64,000 nucleotides of DNA from Polytrichum commune (GCA_950295325.1 OX485803.1:53027554-53091553), one strand, 5' to 3'; counted from the first letter of the stretch, positions 45,901-58,054 are shown. A program made the numbers and translations. Notes: generated from the sequence alone by a model not told the origin.

Positions 45901-48205
45901 CAACTCGACTATGAGGTGCAGCATTTCAGCTCGATTTTCGTAACTTCCTTTTCCCTGCATCATGCATTAACAAATGATTTATTATATTCTGCTACATGTA
46001 CTTTCAAGTGGCACATGCTGAAGAGAATTTCCTAGTTCAAATTTTTGACCGTAGAATTACTGTACCCTTCAGTAGTGTCACAGATGTGGGCTTTAGATAT
46101 TAATCATAGACATGTAAATTGTTTAATAAACCTCTTGATTTGGTGTAAAATCAGTGGCCACAAAAATAGCGAACATATGGTATTCCAAAATAGAAGTACA
46201 CATCCCAACAGAGTCACAGCCGTTTTCAGGATGGTTATCAAACCTGAATTGCATCTGGGTCAACTGTAGGTGTCAATCCCAAGTACCTGGCGATCTCCGC
46301 CAAATCTGTACCCAAAATGAGGACATTTTATCAACCTTTGAAAGCCATACCATGCCTTGACCCTTAAAGGCCTAAGGGTTGAGGCATTTTCTAAGATGTG
46401 GTATGGATTAACATTCCCAAGGGTTTCTGAGAACTCTCACAAAAGAGAATTGTGAGACACCACCAAAGGATCACATTCACATAGTTAAAAGCACAAATAA
46501 ATACTGATGGTCTTCCTACAATGACTTTACATGTAAGAAGTTTGAAAACACATCATAATCACAATGCTTATATGTACTTAATTTGAAGTGCTGATATATG
46601 ACTTAAGTAGTTTCTGATGTAGAGCACACTCACACTGAATGCGTGCAGCTTCCTCATCACGATCAGCTCCTTCACCAAGAACACCTTGTTGCGTAAATGG
46701 TGACTTATCCCCAAGTAGCCTGGATCAGAAACCCAAATGTCACTCTCCAGTATGACACTTGCAAGTGTCCAGAATTTAATGTTGAGCCAGTGTTAATACA
46801 ATCCCTTGGGGGTTTAGTATCTTTTCATTGTCAACAATCTTTCATTCAACATTGGTTCAACACACACATAACCTTTTAGGTCTTGCACCTATAAAATGTC
46901 GAAACAAAGGAATAAAATCATAACCCCATGTTTGGTAGGCATTCATTCATGTGATTAACTCAATGTGAAATCAGCATTAATATATGAATTTAAAAGACTG
47001 TGATGCACACAAACCCAAAATATGACAACCCTATGTTTGGTAGGCACTGATTCAAAGCTGTAGTTTGGTGTGATTGAATTAATATGAATCAATGCTGATA
47101 TATGAATGTTTTGTTTACGATTCACATATAAACCCCCACAAAGTGCAGCTCTTATGTTTGGTAGGCATTGCTCTCCAATGGTGTGCTTTGGTGTGTTTAT
47201 CAATGTGAAATGAGCATATATCTATGAATTTAGAGGTTTGTGACGCCCATAAAAAGCCCACCAAATTGCAAAACCCTAGATTTGGTAGGCATTGCTTCAA
47301 CACTGTAGTTTGGTGTGCTTGAATCAATGTGAAATCAGCATTGTAATATGACCATTATTGTAGGTTGTGATGCACATCAAAAGCCCACAACAATCGCAAC
47401 CCTACATGTTTGGCAAACATTGAGACATTGCCAGAGTTTGGTGTGATTGAATCAATGTGAAATCAGCATTGATACACAAATAAGAGGGTTATGGTGTGCT
47501 TGAATCAATGTGAAATCAGCACTGATATATGGATTTAGAGGGTTCTGATGCACATAAAAAACCCACAAAATTGCAACCCTATGTTTGGGAGCCATTGATA
47601 CAATGCTGTAGTTTGGTGTGATTGAAACAATGTGAATCAGCATTGATATATGAATTTAGAGGCTTTTGAAGCACATAAAAGCCCCCGCAAATTTGCAACC
47701 CTGTGTTGGTAGCCGTTGATATAATGCTGTACAATGGTGTGATTGAAACAACTTGAAATCAGCATTGATATATGAATTTAGAATTTTGTGACGCACATAA
47801 TTGCAACCCTATGTTGGTAGCCATTGATACAATGCTGTACATTGGTGTCATAGAAAACAACTTGAAGTCAGCAATAATATATGAATTTAGAGGTTTGTGA
47901 TGTACACAAAATCCCCACAAGATTGCAACCCTGTGTTGAGCAGCCATTAAACTGCTTGAAAACACACAAAAAAAAGCAAAAAACACAAAAAAACAGACAC
48001 ACAGAGATAGACAAGGGTCGAACCGGAAGAAGAGCCATTCCAAGAGGGCGTAGCGCTCCAGCCCCGCGTACAACAGAGACTGCGATGGAGCAGAGGACCG
48101 AGGGTACTGAAGCTGCGCCAGCTTCTGATGCACCTCCTCCATCGACGATCCCCTTTCTCCCCCTCCGCCTCCACCTCCAACTCCTCCGACAATGCTACGG
48201 CTCAT
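42976..48205 (-). CDS. AUG7: Augmin complex subunit 7 (AUG7, HAUS7-like)
   Basis: Subunit of augmin, the eight-protein complex that brings gamma-tubulin to existing microtubules so that new ones branch from them in spindle and phragmoplast. Nine exons (minus): 48205-48024, 46719-46634, 46305-46244, 45954-45863, 45511-45386, 44617-44527, 44355-44248, 44003-43905 and 43206-42976. All are GT...AG, phases agree, 358 residues (Arabidopsis protein about 330). Recognisable blocks: [30 protein letters not shown] and LLGDKSPF near the N-terminus; [16 protein letters not shown] and [11 protein letters not shown] in the middle; a coiled-coil-like stretch ([19 protein letters not shown]); then [20 protein letters not shown] and ANRLLE. 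The first 21 residues include a run of seven glycines and are extra; Met22 aligns with the usual start (MEEVHQKL), so either start may be used. The acceptor of exon 8 is AACAG|GAAATT; using one further upstream would insert residues the family lacks. Intron 1 is 1.3 kb of mostly tandem repeats; introns 5 and 8 carry transposons. Confidence 0.93.
43380..43873. mobile_element. PIF/Harbinger-like MITE (GGGCCAC family) in AUG7 intron 8
   Basis: Begins GGGCCACTTTACACTATGG right after a TTA at 43377-43379, the target type of PIF/Harbinger elements. Its body resembles the element at 60712-61209 read in reverse: the reverse complement contains CTCTTATTGGTGGAAAAGGC and CTTGAGGGCCTGTGACC, matching that copy. 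The far end is eroded, so the boundary is approximate. Confidence 0.65.
44776..45122. mobile_element. Same MITE family, copy C, in AUG7 intron 5
   Basis: The left end has AATTATCCTTTAAGT and CGGGAGTTGG; the right end has CCAACTCCTGACCAAAAGTC, then GTTGAGTTATAGGATA. The internal text CATGCTTGGAGGTAGTTTTTGAA and GAAGAGCAACC matches copies A and B in one or other strand. It lies wholly inside the intron between exons 5 and 6. Confidence 0.72.
46925..47945. repeat. Tandem repeat array in AUG7 intron 1
   Basis: About nine diverged units of roughly 120 bp (one near 47460-47515 is shortened). Each has GTGAAATCAGCATTGATATATG, AATTTAGAGG, CACATAAAAGCCCACAA, GCAACCCTATGTTTGGTAGG and a GTAGTTTGGTGTGATTGAA-like segment. 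Units start near 46966, 47087, 47207, 47330, 47458, 47512, 47633, 47757 and 47870. The array ends about 80 bp from the exon-1 donor. Confidence 0.88.
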
Positions 48206-48831
48206 TGCGACATGGATGACAAGCCACCCAAACCCAGAACCCTACAAATCTTACAAGCCATTCGTACGAGGGATGGATGCGCCCCTCCCAACAATGTCAA
48301 TCTCTGTATCTCTGTCCCTCTGTCCCTCTGTCCCCACCTCGATGCCCAGGGTTTTGCCTTCCAGGTTCGAAGACGACAGAGTCGAGCAACAACAGCAATG
48401 TATCCAAGTATGTGAAATGTACAGGATTCGAATGAGTTGTTTGTGGCGGATGTCGGTGTTGATGAAATGATGTTGATTCTTGCTTATGCAGGTGGCGGGA
48501 AATGTTATGAAATGTTGGGTTAGGACGATCGGCATTGGAGTTTGGATTCAAATGCAATGCTCGTTTGGCACCGAAGAGTGTCCGAATACGGTCACTTCCT
48601 TTCTTTCCCCTCACAATCTAGCAACTCTAAGTACACCGCATATTGTGCAATGAGGCTGCCCAACGCTCATTTATCCACACTCCACACTATTTTAGAATTT
48701 TTATTCCAAAACCATAAATTGTGTTCATTCGTGGTTGCTCTATGGATGAATACACAAAGTTAAAAGTTTTGTGAGCTGATTTTTACCCAAGATTCTTTTC
48801 ATGGGTAAAGAGGTAACCTAATTGCACATGC
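48206..48831. other. AUG7 5' flank, gene-free
   Basis: This holds the presumed AUG7 5' leader and promoter. A short upstream ORF on the minus strand (ATG at 48213-48211) meets a stop straddling the AUG7 start and could affect translation. A small repeat, CTCTGTCCCTCTGTCCC, lies near 48314. Open frames run in both directions, but none resembles a known protein; a divergent transcript cannot be excluded. Confidence 0.4.
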
Positions 48832-49164
48832 TACACTAAATATGATATTTAGTGTTTGATTATATTTAGTGTTGTTACCACCCTATCATGCTCAACACTA
48901 ATTTTCAATTCTTTGATAATTAGTGTTAGACATAATGGCGCCGCCACCTTCCCTATCGTCACCTCCCTTCTCCTTTTATCATTGTTAAAATTTTTTCGTA
49001 TCCTTACTAACACTAAATTCGTGCATGTAACTTCCACATATTACCATAGTTGATATTTAATGTTTGAGTTTACATTTAATGTTACTTACTTTCATAGGGT
49101 TAGTGATATTTAGTGTATGTGTTCATATTTAGTGTATCAAACACTAAATATCATATTTAGTGTA
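48832..49164. mobile_element. MITE with palindromic TACACTAAATATGATATTTAGTGT ends, copy 1
   Basis: Left TACACTAAATATGATATTTA then GTGTTTGAT; right is its exact complement. Each end is itself a palindrome around ATATGATAT. TTAGTGTT motifs recur throughout the ~333 bp. Closest relative in the window: 62674-62995. Confidence 0.82.
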
Positions 49165-52020
49165 ATGTAGATTATTAAGCGGGGGAGGGGGTCATCTGGT
49201 GGGTAAGTAAGCCTATTTTCAAAGGTAAATCTACACTATTTATGGAAAATATCACGGGGCCATATAAATAACAAGGAATTCACACAAAACATATTAGGGA
49301 TAGTACTATAGGTGCACACTATTTTTATTTTATTTCATTTAAAATCAAAGTTATTGGGAACCCCATAAGAGGTCAATTCTTGTGAAAAGGAATTATCATG
49401 GCAAGTTAAATGTGGGGATAACTCTTGTTACAAGTGAGAGAAGGTCCCTTCACAAAGCACCTCATTGATGCACCAAATACTAACAAATTTGGCCTCAACG
49501 GTTGTCTAGTTTTCCACAATTCTAAACTAAACAAATCTCATAATGTGGTTTTTGTGAGCCATGCCGGTGTGAATAAGTAATGTGTTTTCAGCAAAGCAAT
49601 GTTGTTATTGGTTGCCCCCATGGGGCACTTATGAACCGCCCGCAAGGCTAGGTACATGTGGCAATTGTTGGGTGATATCAAATATGGAAGGTGGGTCAAT
49701 GTACATGGAGGGTCAGTGTCATAGGCCCGGGCCATTTATTAATGAAAATAAACATGTGTCATGCAACAAAATCATGTGGAATTGAAAATAAAAGCCGGTC
49801 ACCTTGTTGGTCTTATGTAATGTTGATGGCCTTGTTGTACATGGTACACTCATTTTTCCAAGAGTCTTGAGTATGGGAAGATTCTACAGAGGAAGCCTTC
49901 TTGCGGCCGGTGCCCCTTTTATGTGCATGTCATAGATTTTGGCTGAAGATAGCATTATCAAAGTTTTCTAGCCCCTAGGATGTATTTATTTTGGATATAA
50001 TAAACTTTTCTCTTCATGGCATGATTTGACATGTAATTTAAAGTTTTTTTATGTTGTGGTTCTTCCATGCTTATTGACTATAATTTCAAGTTTGTTCCAT
50101 AGCCATGGCTTCACTAAATTATTTATGGTAAATATTTTGGGCCACAATACGTACAAGGAATCCAAAACTAAAAAACAACAAAGATAATATTTTAGTTTCA
50201 CATTATATTCCAACCCATACTATATAACATCAAAGGCCTACATTGCATGTCATAATATTTTAATTGGATGGAAAACAATGTGCATTTGAGAGACCTCCGT
50301 TAGATGAGATCCAATTCATATTTGTCCTACATGGGCATTTTCAAGTTTGATTTAGATTACTTCATTTAATTCCAAAAAGTATATTATAATAAATTAGAAC
50401 TAATAATTTCCCCAACATTGTCATTGTTGGATGTGATTCCCATGAATGTTGTGCATGTGGAAAGGTCAATGCAAAAACAATTTGATCAAGTACATAAGAT
50501 ACCACGATATTTTAATGCAACTCATAAGAATATAACTCATTGGTTCAAAGAGACAATAACATTAAAGCGCAACACCGTTCACTTTGGGAGGGGGCGTGGA
50601 ATTCACTATGTCCACACTTAAAAATCATTACGACTTTGTTCAATCATATCCAAATCACAAAACATCATAATTTCACAAACTCAATTACATTAACCTCCTC
50701 GTAGATTGGCAATTTACTTAATTGGTCTAATTGGTGAGCACTTCAAGAGTCTCAAGTGTACAAACACATGCATTTGAGTAGATGCTTCTACCTTACAACT
50801 TTTGTCTTGTGTCACCAACCAACCAATTATAATGATTGTTCCAACGATGGACATTTCAATCCACAACACCCGCCGGATTGTTGCAACAAACACGCCCCTA
50901 CATATTCGTTGTTATTTCATTTCAATTGGGCCTCACTATACTAGATTGGGTTCAACATGTTGGAAATAAATAAATAAAACTGGAGACATGACATGTTTTT
51001 ATGTGTTTGCACCCTCCTTGTTGGCGGGTATCACAAGACTTTACCCTAATCACGGTCAGTTTTGTTTCCCAACACCTACATAGGAGGTAATAGTAGAAAT
51101 TGTCCCATGTGAGTTGGTCGTTGATTGATCCCAATGCCCACTTACTATGTTAGTTTGGGGTTTCTAACCTCAACCCAAAACTTAATCTAACTAAGAATAA
51201 CAATTATGTAACTCTACAATAGTAATGAGCATTTTCACCCTCTCCCTCTCCCTCTCCCTCGGTAGGTGTTGTGAACATTCACTCAATGATGATAGAAGGT
51301 GACATATTAAAGATTAATAATTTTTGGCATGACCAATAATGGCGTTGCATTATGGTTGAGACTCATATATCTCAAAGGAGGCCGGTCTACATCTCTTGCC
51401 CCTTTAGAAAAACTTTGGTCCTTTCAAATTAAAATTGTCATTGTTGTGAATGACAAGTTACAACGACTCTAGGGGAGGTTATTCTTTGCCTTCCAAAGAG
51501 GCCCCGTGGTACAACCATGAATCCTAAAAGGACGAGACAGACGTTTTTGTTCTTCACAATCGTCCGACACTACCAACATACACATTTACACTATCATCTT
51601 ACAATTTTGAGGCGATTTTGTTGCGGCCTTTAGGACATCGCACTAGAAAGCATATCACCTAGGCTCATTTTTCTATAAGGGCAACCTAAGTTTATCCTCA
51701 AATAGTGCACAAGAGAACCCTAAACACCAACAACGAGGTGGATTCGACTTACCTAAGTGGTGTTAGGCCCCACACAACTGGCAAGTAGACAACCCACTTA
51801 TACATTGTATCTTCTAGAATATCAAATTGTGGGAACTCTACATAGATCACCAAATTTTGGGAATGCCTACTTGTTAGGTCACCTACACAAGGTGAGGAAT
51901 AGTCAGGTTGAGTACTATTCATTTTGTAAAGGTGGCCCAACATAAGAGATAAATATTCTCTCATAATGCTTGCCACAAGAGGTGCAACACCCTAGTGCTA
52001 AGTAATGTTAAGAGCTTAAT
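49165..52020. other. No gene recognised
   Basis: AT-rich. Contains a (CCCTCT)n run at about 51239-51260. Open frames are below 80 codons and unassigned. Confidence 0.35.
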
Positions 52021-52268
52021 ATGTTATATATATATATATAGAGAGATATATATACATAATTGGTGATACTAAATACATTTATATAATGCGTTCTCTCTTT
52101 CTCTCTCTCATATATATATATATATATGTATGTATATATGTATGTATATATGTATATACATGTAGGTATGTATGTATGTATACATGTATATGTATGTATA
52201 TGTATATATAGCTTAATATGTTATATGTTATATGTTATAGAGCTTAATATGTTATATATATATATATG
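52021..52268. repeat. TA/TATG microsatellite
   Basis: Long runs of TATATA, GAGA and TGTATATGTATG-type repeats, flanked and interrupted by the phrase AGCTTAATATGTTATAT (near 52013, 52208 and 52240). Confidence 0.9.
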
Positions 52269-52285
52269 AGAAAGTGACTATAGTG

Positions 52286-52857
52286 ACCATAGTGACCATA
52301 GACCATGAAGTCGGACCATGGAAGATGACCTTTTTCCATGGTCCAACTTCCATGGTCCGATTTCCTTAAAAAATAATTCTACAAAGCCTTTGGGCCCCTC
52401 ACTAGGTGTAAACCCAATAAGGACCAAGAGGAATGACCGTGCACCAAAAAATGAACGTGTTGATTTTTTTTAATATATGCCCAAGAAGGGCAGTTTTGAA
52501 AAGAAAACAAAATCAAGTTTGACCATTCTCTTGCCTTCTCTTGTCTTTATTGTCTCTTCCCCCAAAAACGAATCATTAAAAAACTATCATAACAACATTT
52601 CTCTAACACGAAGTCCTGCATGTTTTTACTATAGCACCTCTTTTGCCTCTCCCACTCCAAAAACCCGTTGGACCACGTCATCGGATAATGCATGCCTTAA
52701 ATATACGTCTTCCGGAGACTTCAAACCCCACGGTCACTCTAACACTCGTTTCCTTTGTGTAAACCGAAGTGATCCTGGGACGAGTTCAACAACCAATCAC
52801 ATGCATTGGGACGACTTCACGGTCCATGGTATGTATAAACAACCCCTTGGTACCAAT
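52286..52857. mobile_element. PIF/Harbinger-like MITE (GACCATGAAGT family), copy A
   Basis: Shares CATGGTCC and GGACCATGG ends, CCTCACTAGGTGTAAACC, GAATGACC(G/A)TGCACC and TTTTGCCTCTCCCAC with copy C (57515) over the whole ~570 bp. The left end is eroded beside the microsatellite. Confidence 0.7.
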
Positions 52858-53414
52858 GACTTGAAATAGATCAATTCATAAAGACATTGGAATCGAAGGA
52901 TGCATGCCCACAACTCGACCAAACCCGGCCTCGGTGTGTGTCGTGAGAAATCCAACCTCCACCTTTTTGAGAAGCTTCTTGTGGAGCTTCCAGTATCATA
53001 GATAGAGTAGAGTACTATGAAACTCCATTAAAGGCCATGAACTGGCAAGCTGGTCCAATTGGCAATCCGCATGCACAATTGACATGTTACCTAATAAAAG
53101 GGCCCACCGAGACAAGACTCGCCCAGTGCTTATTAAACACCCGACTTGAATGTTGCTTTGCTGGCATTCATGTGTGATTGGAACTTGGAAGGCGGGCATA
53201 CTATTAAGGTTTATTTGGGTGTTTATTGGGTTCCTTTTTCATGCCCTAGCCTCCAACTTCTACCAATTACATGTAGCCTTACACAACCAGACTCGTGTTT
53301 AGCATTAGCAACTCTACCATTAAACATATGCAAAAAACCGGATTGAAATCGGACCTCTCCTGAATTAGTTATGGTTATCGGAAGGGTGTGTTTGTTGAGT
53401 TTTCTTACCTGGGT
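52858..53414. other. No feature recognised
   Basis: Sequence between a MITE and the second foldback element. Open frames on both strands are short and unassigned. Confidence 0.3.
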
Positions 53415-53953
53415 ACGTAGGTCACCTAGTCCAGCCCAGGGCTAAATCGCATCTGTGTTCGGCCTCCTTCACTTGGGGTTGGGCACCATGCGGTTTTTTA
53501 CAATTGGGTTTTTCATGGTTTTTTTTTTAAATAAAAAATTCCAAGTCATTTGAGGTCTAGCAAAAGCCAATTTTATTCGGGTTTTTTGCATTAAAACCAA
53601 AAACCCAATGCATCGGCCCGGAAAATTTGGGTTTTCCCCACCCTTGCCTTCATTGCCCGGTCTTCTTGCTTGCACTTGCATGGGAACTCTTCCCCGTTGG
53701 CCACCAATGTGACAATACATGGTCACTTCAGCCATTAAACTCCTTTGGCACGTGAAGGAACTCCACCAACTAGCTTGGGAATAATGAAAGTGATGTCAAC
53801 TTAAATATTTGTAATTTTGACCGGAGATTGTCACATTGATTCCCAACGAGGAAGAGTCCCCACGCAAGTGCGGGCGGGAAGACCGGCAATGAAAAAGACG
53901 TGAAAAGGGCGGGACCCATCCGAACACAAATGTGATTTAGCCTACGACACCTA
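53415..53953. mobile_element. Foldback element, copy 2, interrupted by a hAT-like insertion
   Basis: Left arm GGGCTAAATCGCATCTGTGT; right arm ACACAAATGTGATTTAGCC. The inner parts match copy 1 at 16531: GGGAACTCTTCCCCGTTGG, CCAATGTGACAATAC, AAGTGATGTCAACTTAAATA and CACGCAAGTGCGGGCGGGAA. The left arm is split at 53474. Confidence 0.85.
53474..53646. mobile_element. 173-bp hAT-like insertion inside foldback copy 2
   Basis: Bordered by CCTTCACT (53466-53473) and CCTTCATT (53647-53654), an 8-bp target duplication with one change. The uninterrupted site in copy 1 reads CTCCTTCACTGTCCGG. Ends TGGGGTTGGGCACC and GTTTTCCCCACCC are inverted. The GGGTTGGGCA start resembles plant hAT MITEs. Confidence 0.8.
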
Positions 53954-54475
53954 ATCCAATTCAAACCTTTCATTGCCAAAACCCTAATTTCCATTGTGAA
54001 ACATGTGGGTCCCAACGATGCGAGAATGAGATGGGCAATTTTATATGAAAAAGGTTGCCTACGTTAGTACACTACATTAATGTCAAACAAGAAAGTAGAG
54101 AAATAGTATAGGCAACTTTGGCAAGATATTGGTTCCCTTGATTGATAATTAAGGCGTGAGAGCACGGTGTTCCAAATTTGAAGGGTCCTTTTTAGGTTGA
54201 GGTCATCCTTCTCCCCCTTCTTAAAGTTGAGTTTTGGACACACGTGACACATGTAGTGTTTTAAGTGGAGCCTTACTAACTTGGTAAAGTCACCGCAGCC
54301 TACCCCAAATAGCGTTCACTCCAAGGCTCCAAGCTCGTGGAGTCCATGCCCTAAAAGGAAATCCGGGATTCGAGCATCGGGAAAAGGAGCGTTAAGTGTT
54401 CACACATGCGAGCTAGAACTAAGTTAAGTTACGACGGCGGTTTTCAACGCTGCTTTGTATTGTAGGTGGTGCTAC
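53954..54475. other. No feature recognised
   Basis: About 520 bp between transposons; no supported frame or repeat. Confidence 0.3.
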
Positions 54476-55512
54476 GGGCCACTTGACACACAAGACTGAG
54501 AGCCCGGGACCATTTTATTCTACGGGGAGGTTTACATCATGGACCATGAAGTTGTCCCATGTCATAAACATTTTTCCATGGTCACATTTTATGGGCACAT
54601 TACTATGGTTTGATTGCATTTTTATAGCCTTTGATGTAAGTCAAAAGTGGACCAAGAGAAGTGACCATGCACCAAAAAGTGGGTGTGTTGAGCTTTTTAA
54701 TATATGTCCAAAAAATGCAGGTTTGGGATTTTTCTTCATGTTTAACCTTCTCCCCCTTCTCTCCTCGTAACTATGGAAACATTTTGCAAAAGAAAGAAGA
54801 ATAAAACATTACAAATGATCAAAACGGCATTTCTCTACCACGGTGCCCTAACGGTTGCAGCCAAAGAACCTTTTTTGCCTCTCCCACCGCAAAATTCATT
54901 GGACCATGACAATGAAGAACATAGGCCTGAAAATAGGCCTCTTAGAACCTCCAAATCCATGGCCACTCTTACATTTTTTTCTTTTCTTGATGTAAACAAA
55001 AGTGGTCCCAAAACGAGTTCAACAACCAATTACATAGTTTAAAGGAGCGAGGGATGACTTCATGGTCCATGATGTAAACAACCCTTAAGATCTCTCATTG
55101 GTCAAAAAGGCCGAGATTGTCCAAGCTCACTTCACACTAAAAGATGAAGGCTTAAGGGTCCAAAGACATTACCACATACAAAATGTCTACATGGGTTCTT
55201 GGTTAGCTGGAATTTGCATGAGGGGTTGATCACACCGGCCAGTTCAGACACCATCCGTCAGCATCTCCGGCTGTAATAATGTGAAAAGTGGTGGGCCAAC
55301 ATCTATATATGAACATAATCCCCAGCAATTTCACGGTTGAAACTAGACAAAAAGTTTGGTTTGATCGGGGCATGAGGCCCACCTCCAAGAGGCAAGCCTA
55401 CCCAAAAATCCGGGAAACTATGTGGGTTACACAATTGGTACAACCTTGGATAAGAGTCAAGGACCCTCACAATGACACGGTCACGGTCTTTAGCTCGTGT
55501 GTGCAGTGACCC
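54476..55512. mobile_element. PIF/Harbinger-like MITE (GGGCCAC family) carrying another MITE
   Basis: Left GGGCCACTTGACACACAAGA; right AGCTCGTGTGTGCAGTGACC then C. Without the inner element (54524-55084) the text aligns with 60712-61209: CATTTTATTC...TCTCATTGGTCAAAAAGGC against CATCCCGTTT...TCTCATTGGTGGAAAAGGT. The flanking triplets are TAC and TAA, so one side has mutated. Confidence 0.78.
54524..55084. mobile_element. GACCATGAAGT-family MITE, copy B, nested
   Basis: Left TTTACATCATGGACCATGAA; right GACTTCATGGTCCATGATGT then AAACAACCC. Shares GACCATGCACCAAAAAGTG and the CCTCTCCCACCGCAAAA stretch with copies A and C. It interrupts the outer MITE. Confidence 0.8.
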
Positions 55513-56171
55513 TAAAACCAACATTATAGGTGTGAGCATGGAAAGTATTGCTAAATTGAAAAGATCCAATGATGTATATTAGCAATCGACAAGGGATTCC
55601 AATGCACCAAAGCATGTTTTAATTTGAATCCCGTGTGCAAAGGTTACAAAGTTCATGGCTATTTTGCTAGGTGACCTGAATGAGTTAGTCCGCCCATGGA
55701 GGCGGAGTACAAATCCCATGCATGAAGACTTGGCTCGTCATTTCGTGACACTCTAAGGAAGCTCTCGAATACCGTGCCATGCATTTTTCAATAGTGGAAG
55801 TTGGCACCGACTGATAAGGTAGCCACGGCACATCGAAAATGGCAAGGGCCGGAATAATTCCCTCAAATAGGAGGCACTTAGTTATGTAGGATTTCTTACT
55901 ATTCTTATCAAGACATAATAAGCATATCAATATGAATGTGAGGAATATTCCGCAAAATAATGTCGGTTCTACAAAATATTGTTATGAATATGAATAATGT
56001 TATGAGAGGTAACCATATAATGGAAGAAGAAAAACAAGTTTTGGAATATTTTTATTGGTGCTCACTACGAGAAGAAGATAATAACTTTGAATTTAGTGGC
56101 GCCGACTGATGAGGGAGCATATGCGCACTGAAAGGGCAATGGCTGGAATTATTCCATCAAAGTGGAGGAAC
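55513..56171. other. No feature recognised
   Basis: Gene-free flank between MITEs. Two phrases, GCACCGACTGATAAGG (55805) and GCGCCGACTGATGAGGG (56099), resemble each other and suggest a decayed internal repeat. Confidence 0.35.
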
Positions 56172-57139
56172 TACACTAAATATGATATTTAGTGTCACCG
56201 ATTCTAATTGTCTTGCTCAATACTAATTGTAAACTGTGGTATAGTGTCGCCAACGCTGAATGTTGACCCAACATTATTCATCATTCCTTGTAAACGATTT
56301 TGGGGATTATAGATCTACAGCGTTGCATTTATTGTCACTTACCAAGTGGTTTTTCCCTCCAACTTTCAATCATCCCTGACAATATTTCATCACAAGTTGC
56401 CGACAAGAGAAGGTAGGGTTTCGGCCAACGGATGAACTCATCCATCATCCATTACAATATTTGATCGCTTATTCATAAGACGCGTCATCCGAAAAGGTAC
56501 CATAGTGACATCAAATACCATATGACACAAAAGATCACATTCAGTGCAGTCAATAGAAGCTTTCTATATTGCTCTCACAATGGGATGAAGTTATACTAAA
56601 ACGCCAAGTGTCACGAGGTGACATTAATGATGAAGTTGTTGATCATTAATGTAACCTAATGTACGCCTCCAAATAGGGTAAGTGACACTATTACACACGT
56701 AAACAATTTGGGGGATTATAGATCTACATTGTTGCAATTACTGTCACTTACCAAGTGATTTCTCCCTCCAACTTTCAATCATCCATGACAATAATTCATC
56801 ACAAGTTGATGACAAAAGAAGGTAGGGTTTCGGCCAACAGATGAACTCATCCATCATCCATGACAATATTTGTTCGCTTATTCATAAGATGTGTCATATG
56901 AAAAGCTACCATAGTGACATCAAATACTATATGACACGGAATATCACATTCAGTGTAGTCAATAGAAGCTTCCTATATTGTTCTCACGGTGGGATGAAAC
57001 TATACTGAAATGCCAAGTGTCACGAGGTGACACTAATGATGAAGTTGTTGATCATTAGTGTAACCTAACGTACGCCTCAAAACAGGGTAAGTGACACAAT
57101 TACACACGTGACACTAAATACCACAAACGGTGTAGTGTA
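56172..57139. mobile_element. TIR element with a 409-bp internal tandem duplication
   Basis: Left TACACTAAATATGATATTTA then GTGTCAC; right GTGACACTAAATACCACAAA then CGGTGTAGTGTA: partly inverted and akin to the 48832 family. Inside, 56291-56699 is repeated at 56700-57108: GGGGATTATAGATCTACA, GGTAGGGTTTCGGCCAAC, CCAAGTGTCACGAGGTGACA. Copies are about 93% alike by eye. No coding frame. Confidence 0.78.
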
Positions 57140-57514
57140 AATAGGCCTTTGGTTCCAAACCAGGTGCAGGAGAGTTTACAACTCAAGACTTTTGGTCAAA
57201 ACTTCCCACCGACCGGGTCTTGGAATGCTTTGAAAGCCTACATCACGCGCACATTGCCGTTGTCATTTTGATTTCTTGGGTTTGGAGCCTCGGAAAGAAT
57301 GTGGCTGCCCTAGCTAGCTCCTCGGTCAACATGCCCTCGATGTCTAAACAAATAATATAAGTGTCCAACAACCGTACCTTCTATCGTCTTGGTGTGTGCC
57401 ATATATTCTATCCCCTTTAGAAAGCATGTAACTTATGTTCCGGGATCCTCAAGTTATTGTGCATACCTTTAAAGAGTTCACTATAACGTCCACACCCTTA
57501 TTCATGTATACTTA
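57140..57514. other. No feature recognised
   Basis: Short spacer between two elements; ends in the TTA target of the next MITE. Confidence 0.3.
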
Positions 57515-58054
57515 GGGCCGCTTTATACCATGAATTCGGACCATGGAAGATGGCCTTTTCCCGTGGTCCAATTTCTTGGAAAAATCCAATTCACAAAGCT
57601 TTTGGGTCCCTCACTAGGTGTAAACCGAATGTGGACCATGAGGAATGACCATGCACCCAAAAATGAATGTGTTGAATTCTTTAATAGATGCCCATAAAAG
57701 GCAGTTTTGAAAATAATTCAAGCTCGACTATTCTTTTGTCTTATTTTGTCTTCCTCTCTGCTTTTCAAGAAGAATTCGTTGAGAATTTATTATAAGAACA
57801 TTTCTCTGCTACGGGCCCCTGCCTTTTCCTATGAGAGCACCTCTTTTGCCTCTCCCACCGCAAAACCCGTTGGACCATGTCCGTGGATAATGTAGGCCTT
57901 AAAATGTGTCTTTTGGGGACCTTGAGCTTCACGGTCACTCAAACATTTTTTTCCCTTGGTGTAAACCGAAGTGGTCCCTGGACGAGTTCAACATCCAATC
58001 ACATATTTTGCAAGGCCTTGGGATGACTTCATGGTCCATGGTGTAAACAAGCCC
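57515..58054. mobile_element. GACCATGAAGT-family MITE, copy C, with TTA target duplication
   Basis: 540 bp flanked by TTA (57512-57514, 58055-58057). Left GGGCCGCTTTATACCATGAA; right GACTTCATGGTCCATGGTGT then AAACAAGCCC. TTA duplication plus GGGC(C/T) start indicate PIF/Harbinger ancestry. Confidence 0.82.

Noticed and set aside
47759-48205. 148-codon minus-strand frame read as one exon
   Set aside because: Only 48024-48205 matches AUG7; the rest runs through the donor CCG|GTTCGA into intronic repeat sequence.
48128-48470. Divergent plus-strand gene upstream of AUG7
   Set aside because: The frames overlap AUG7 exon 1 or its leader, differ between themselves, and have no recognisable product; kept only as a possibility in the flank entry.
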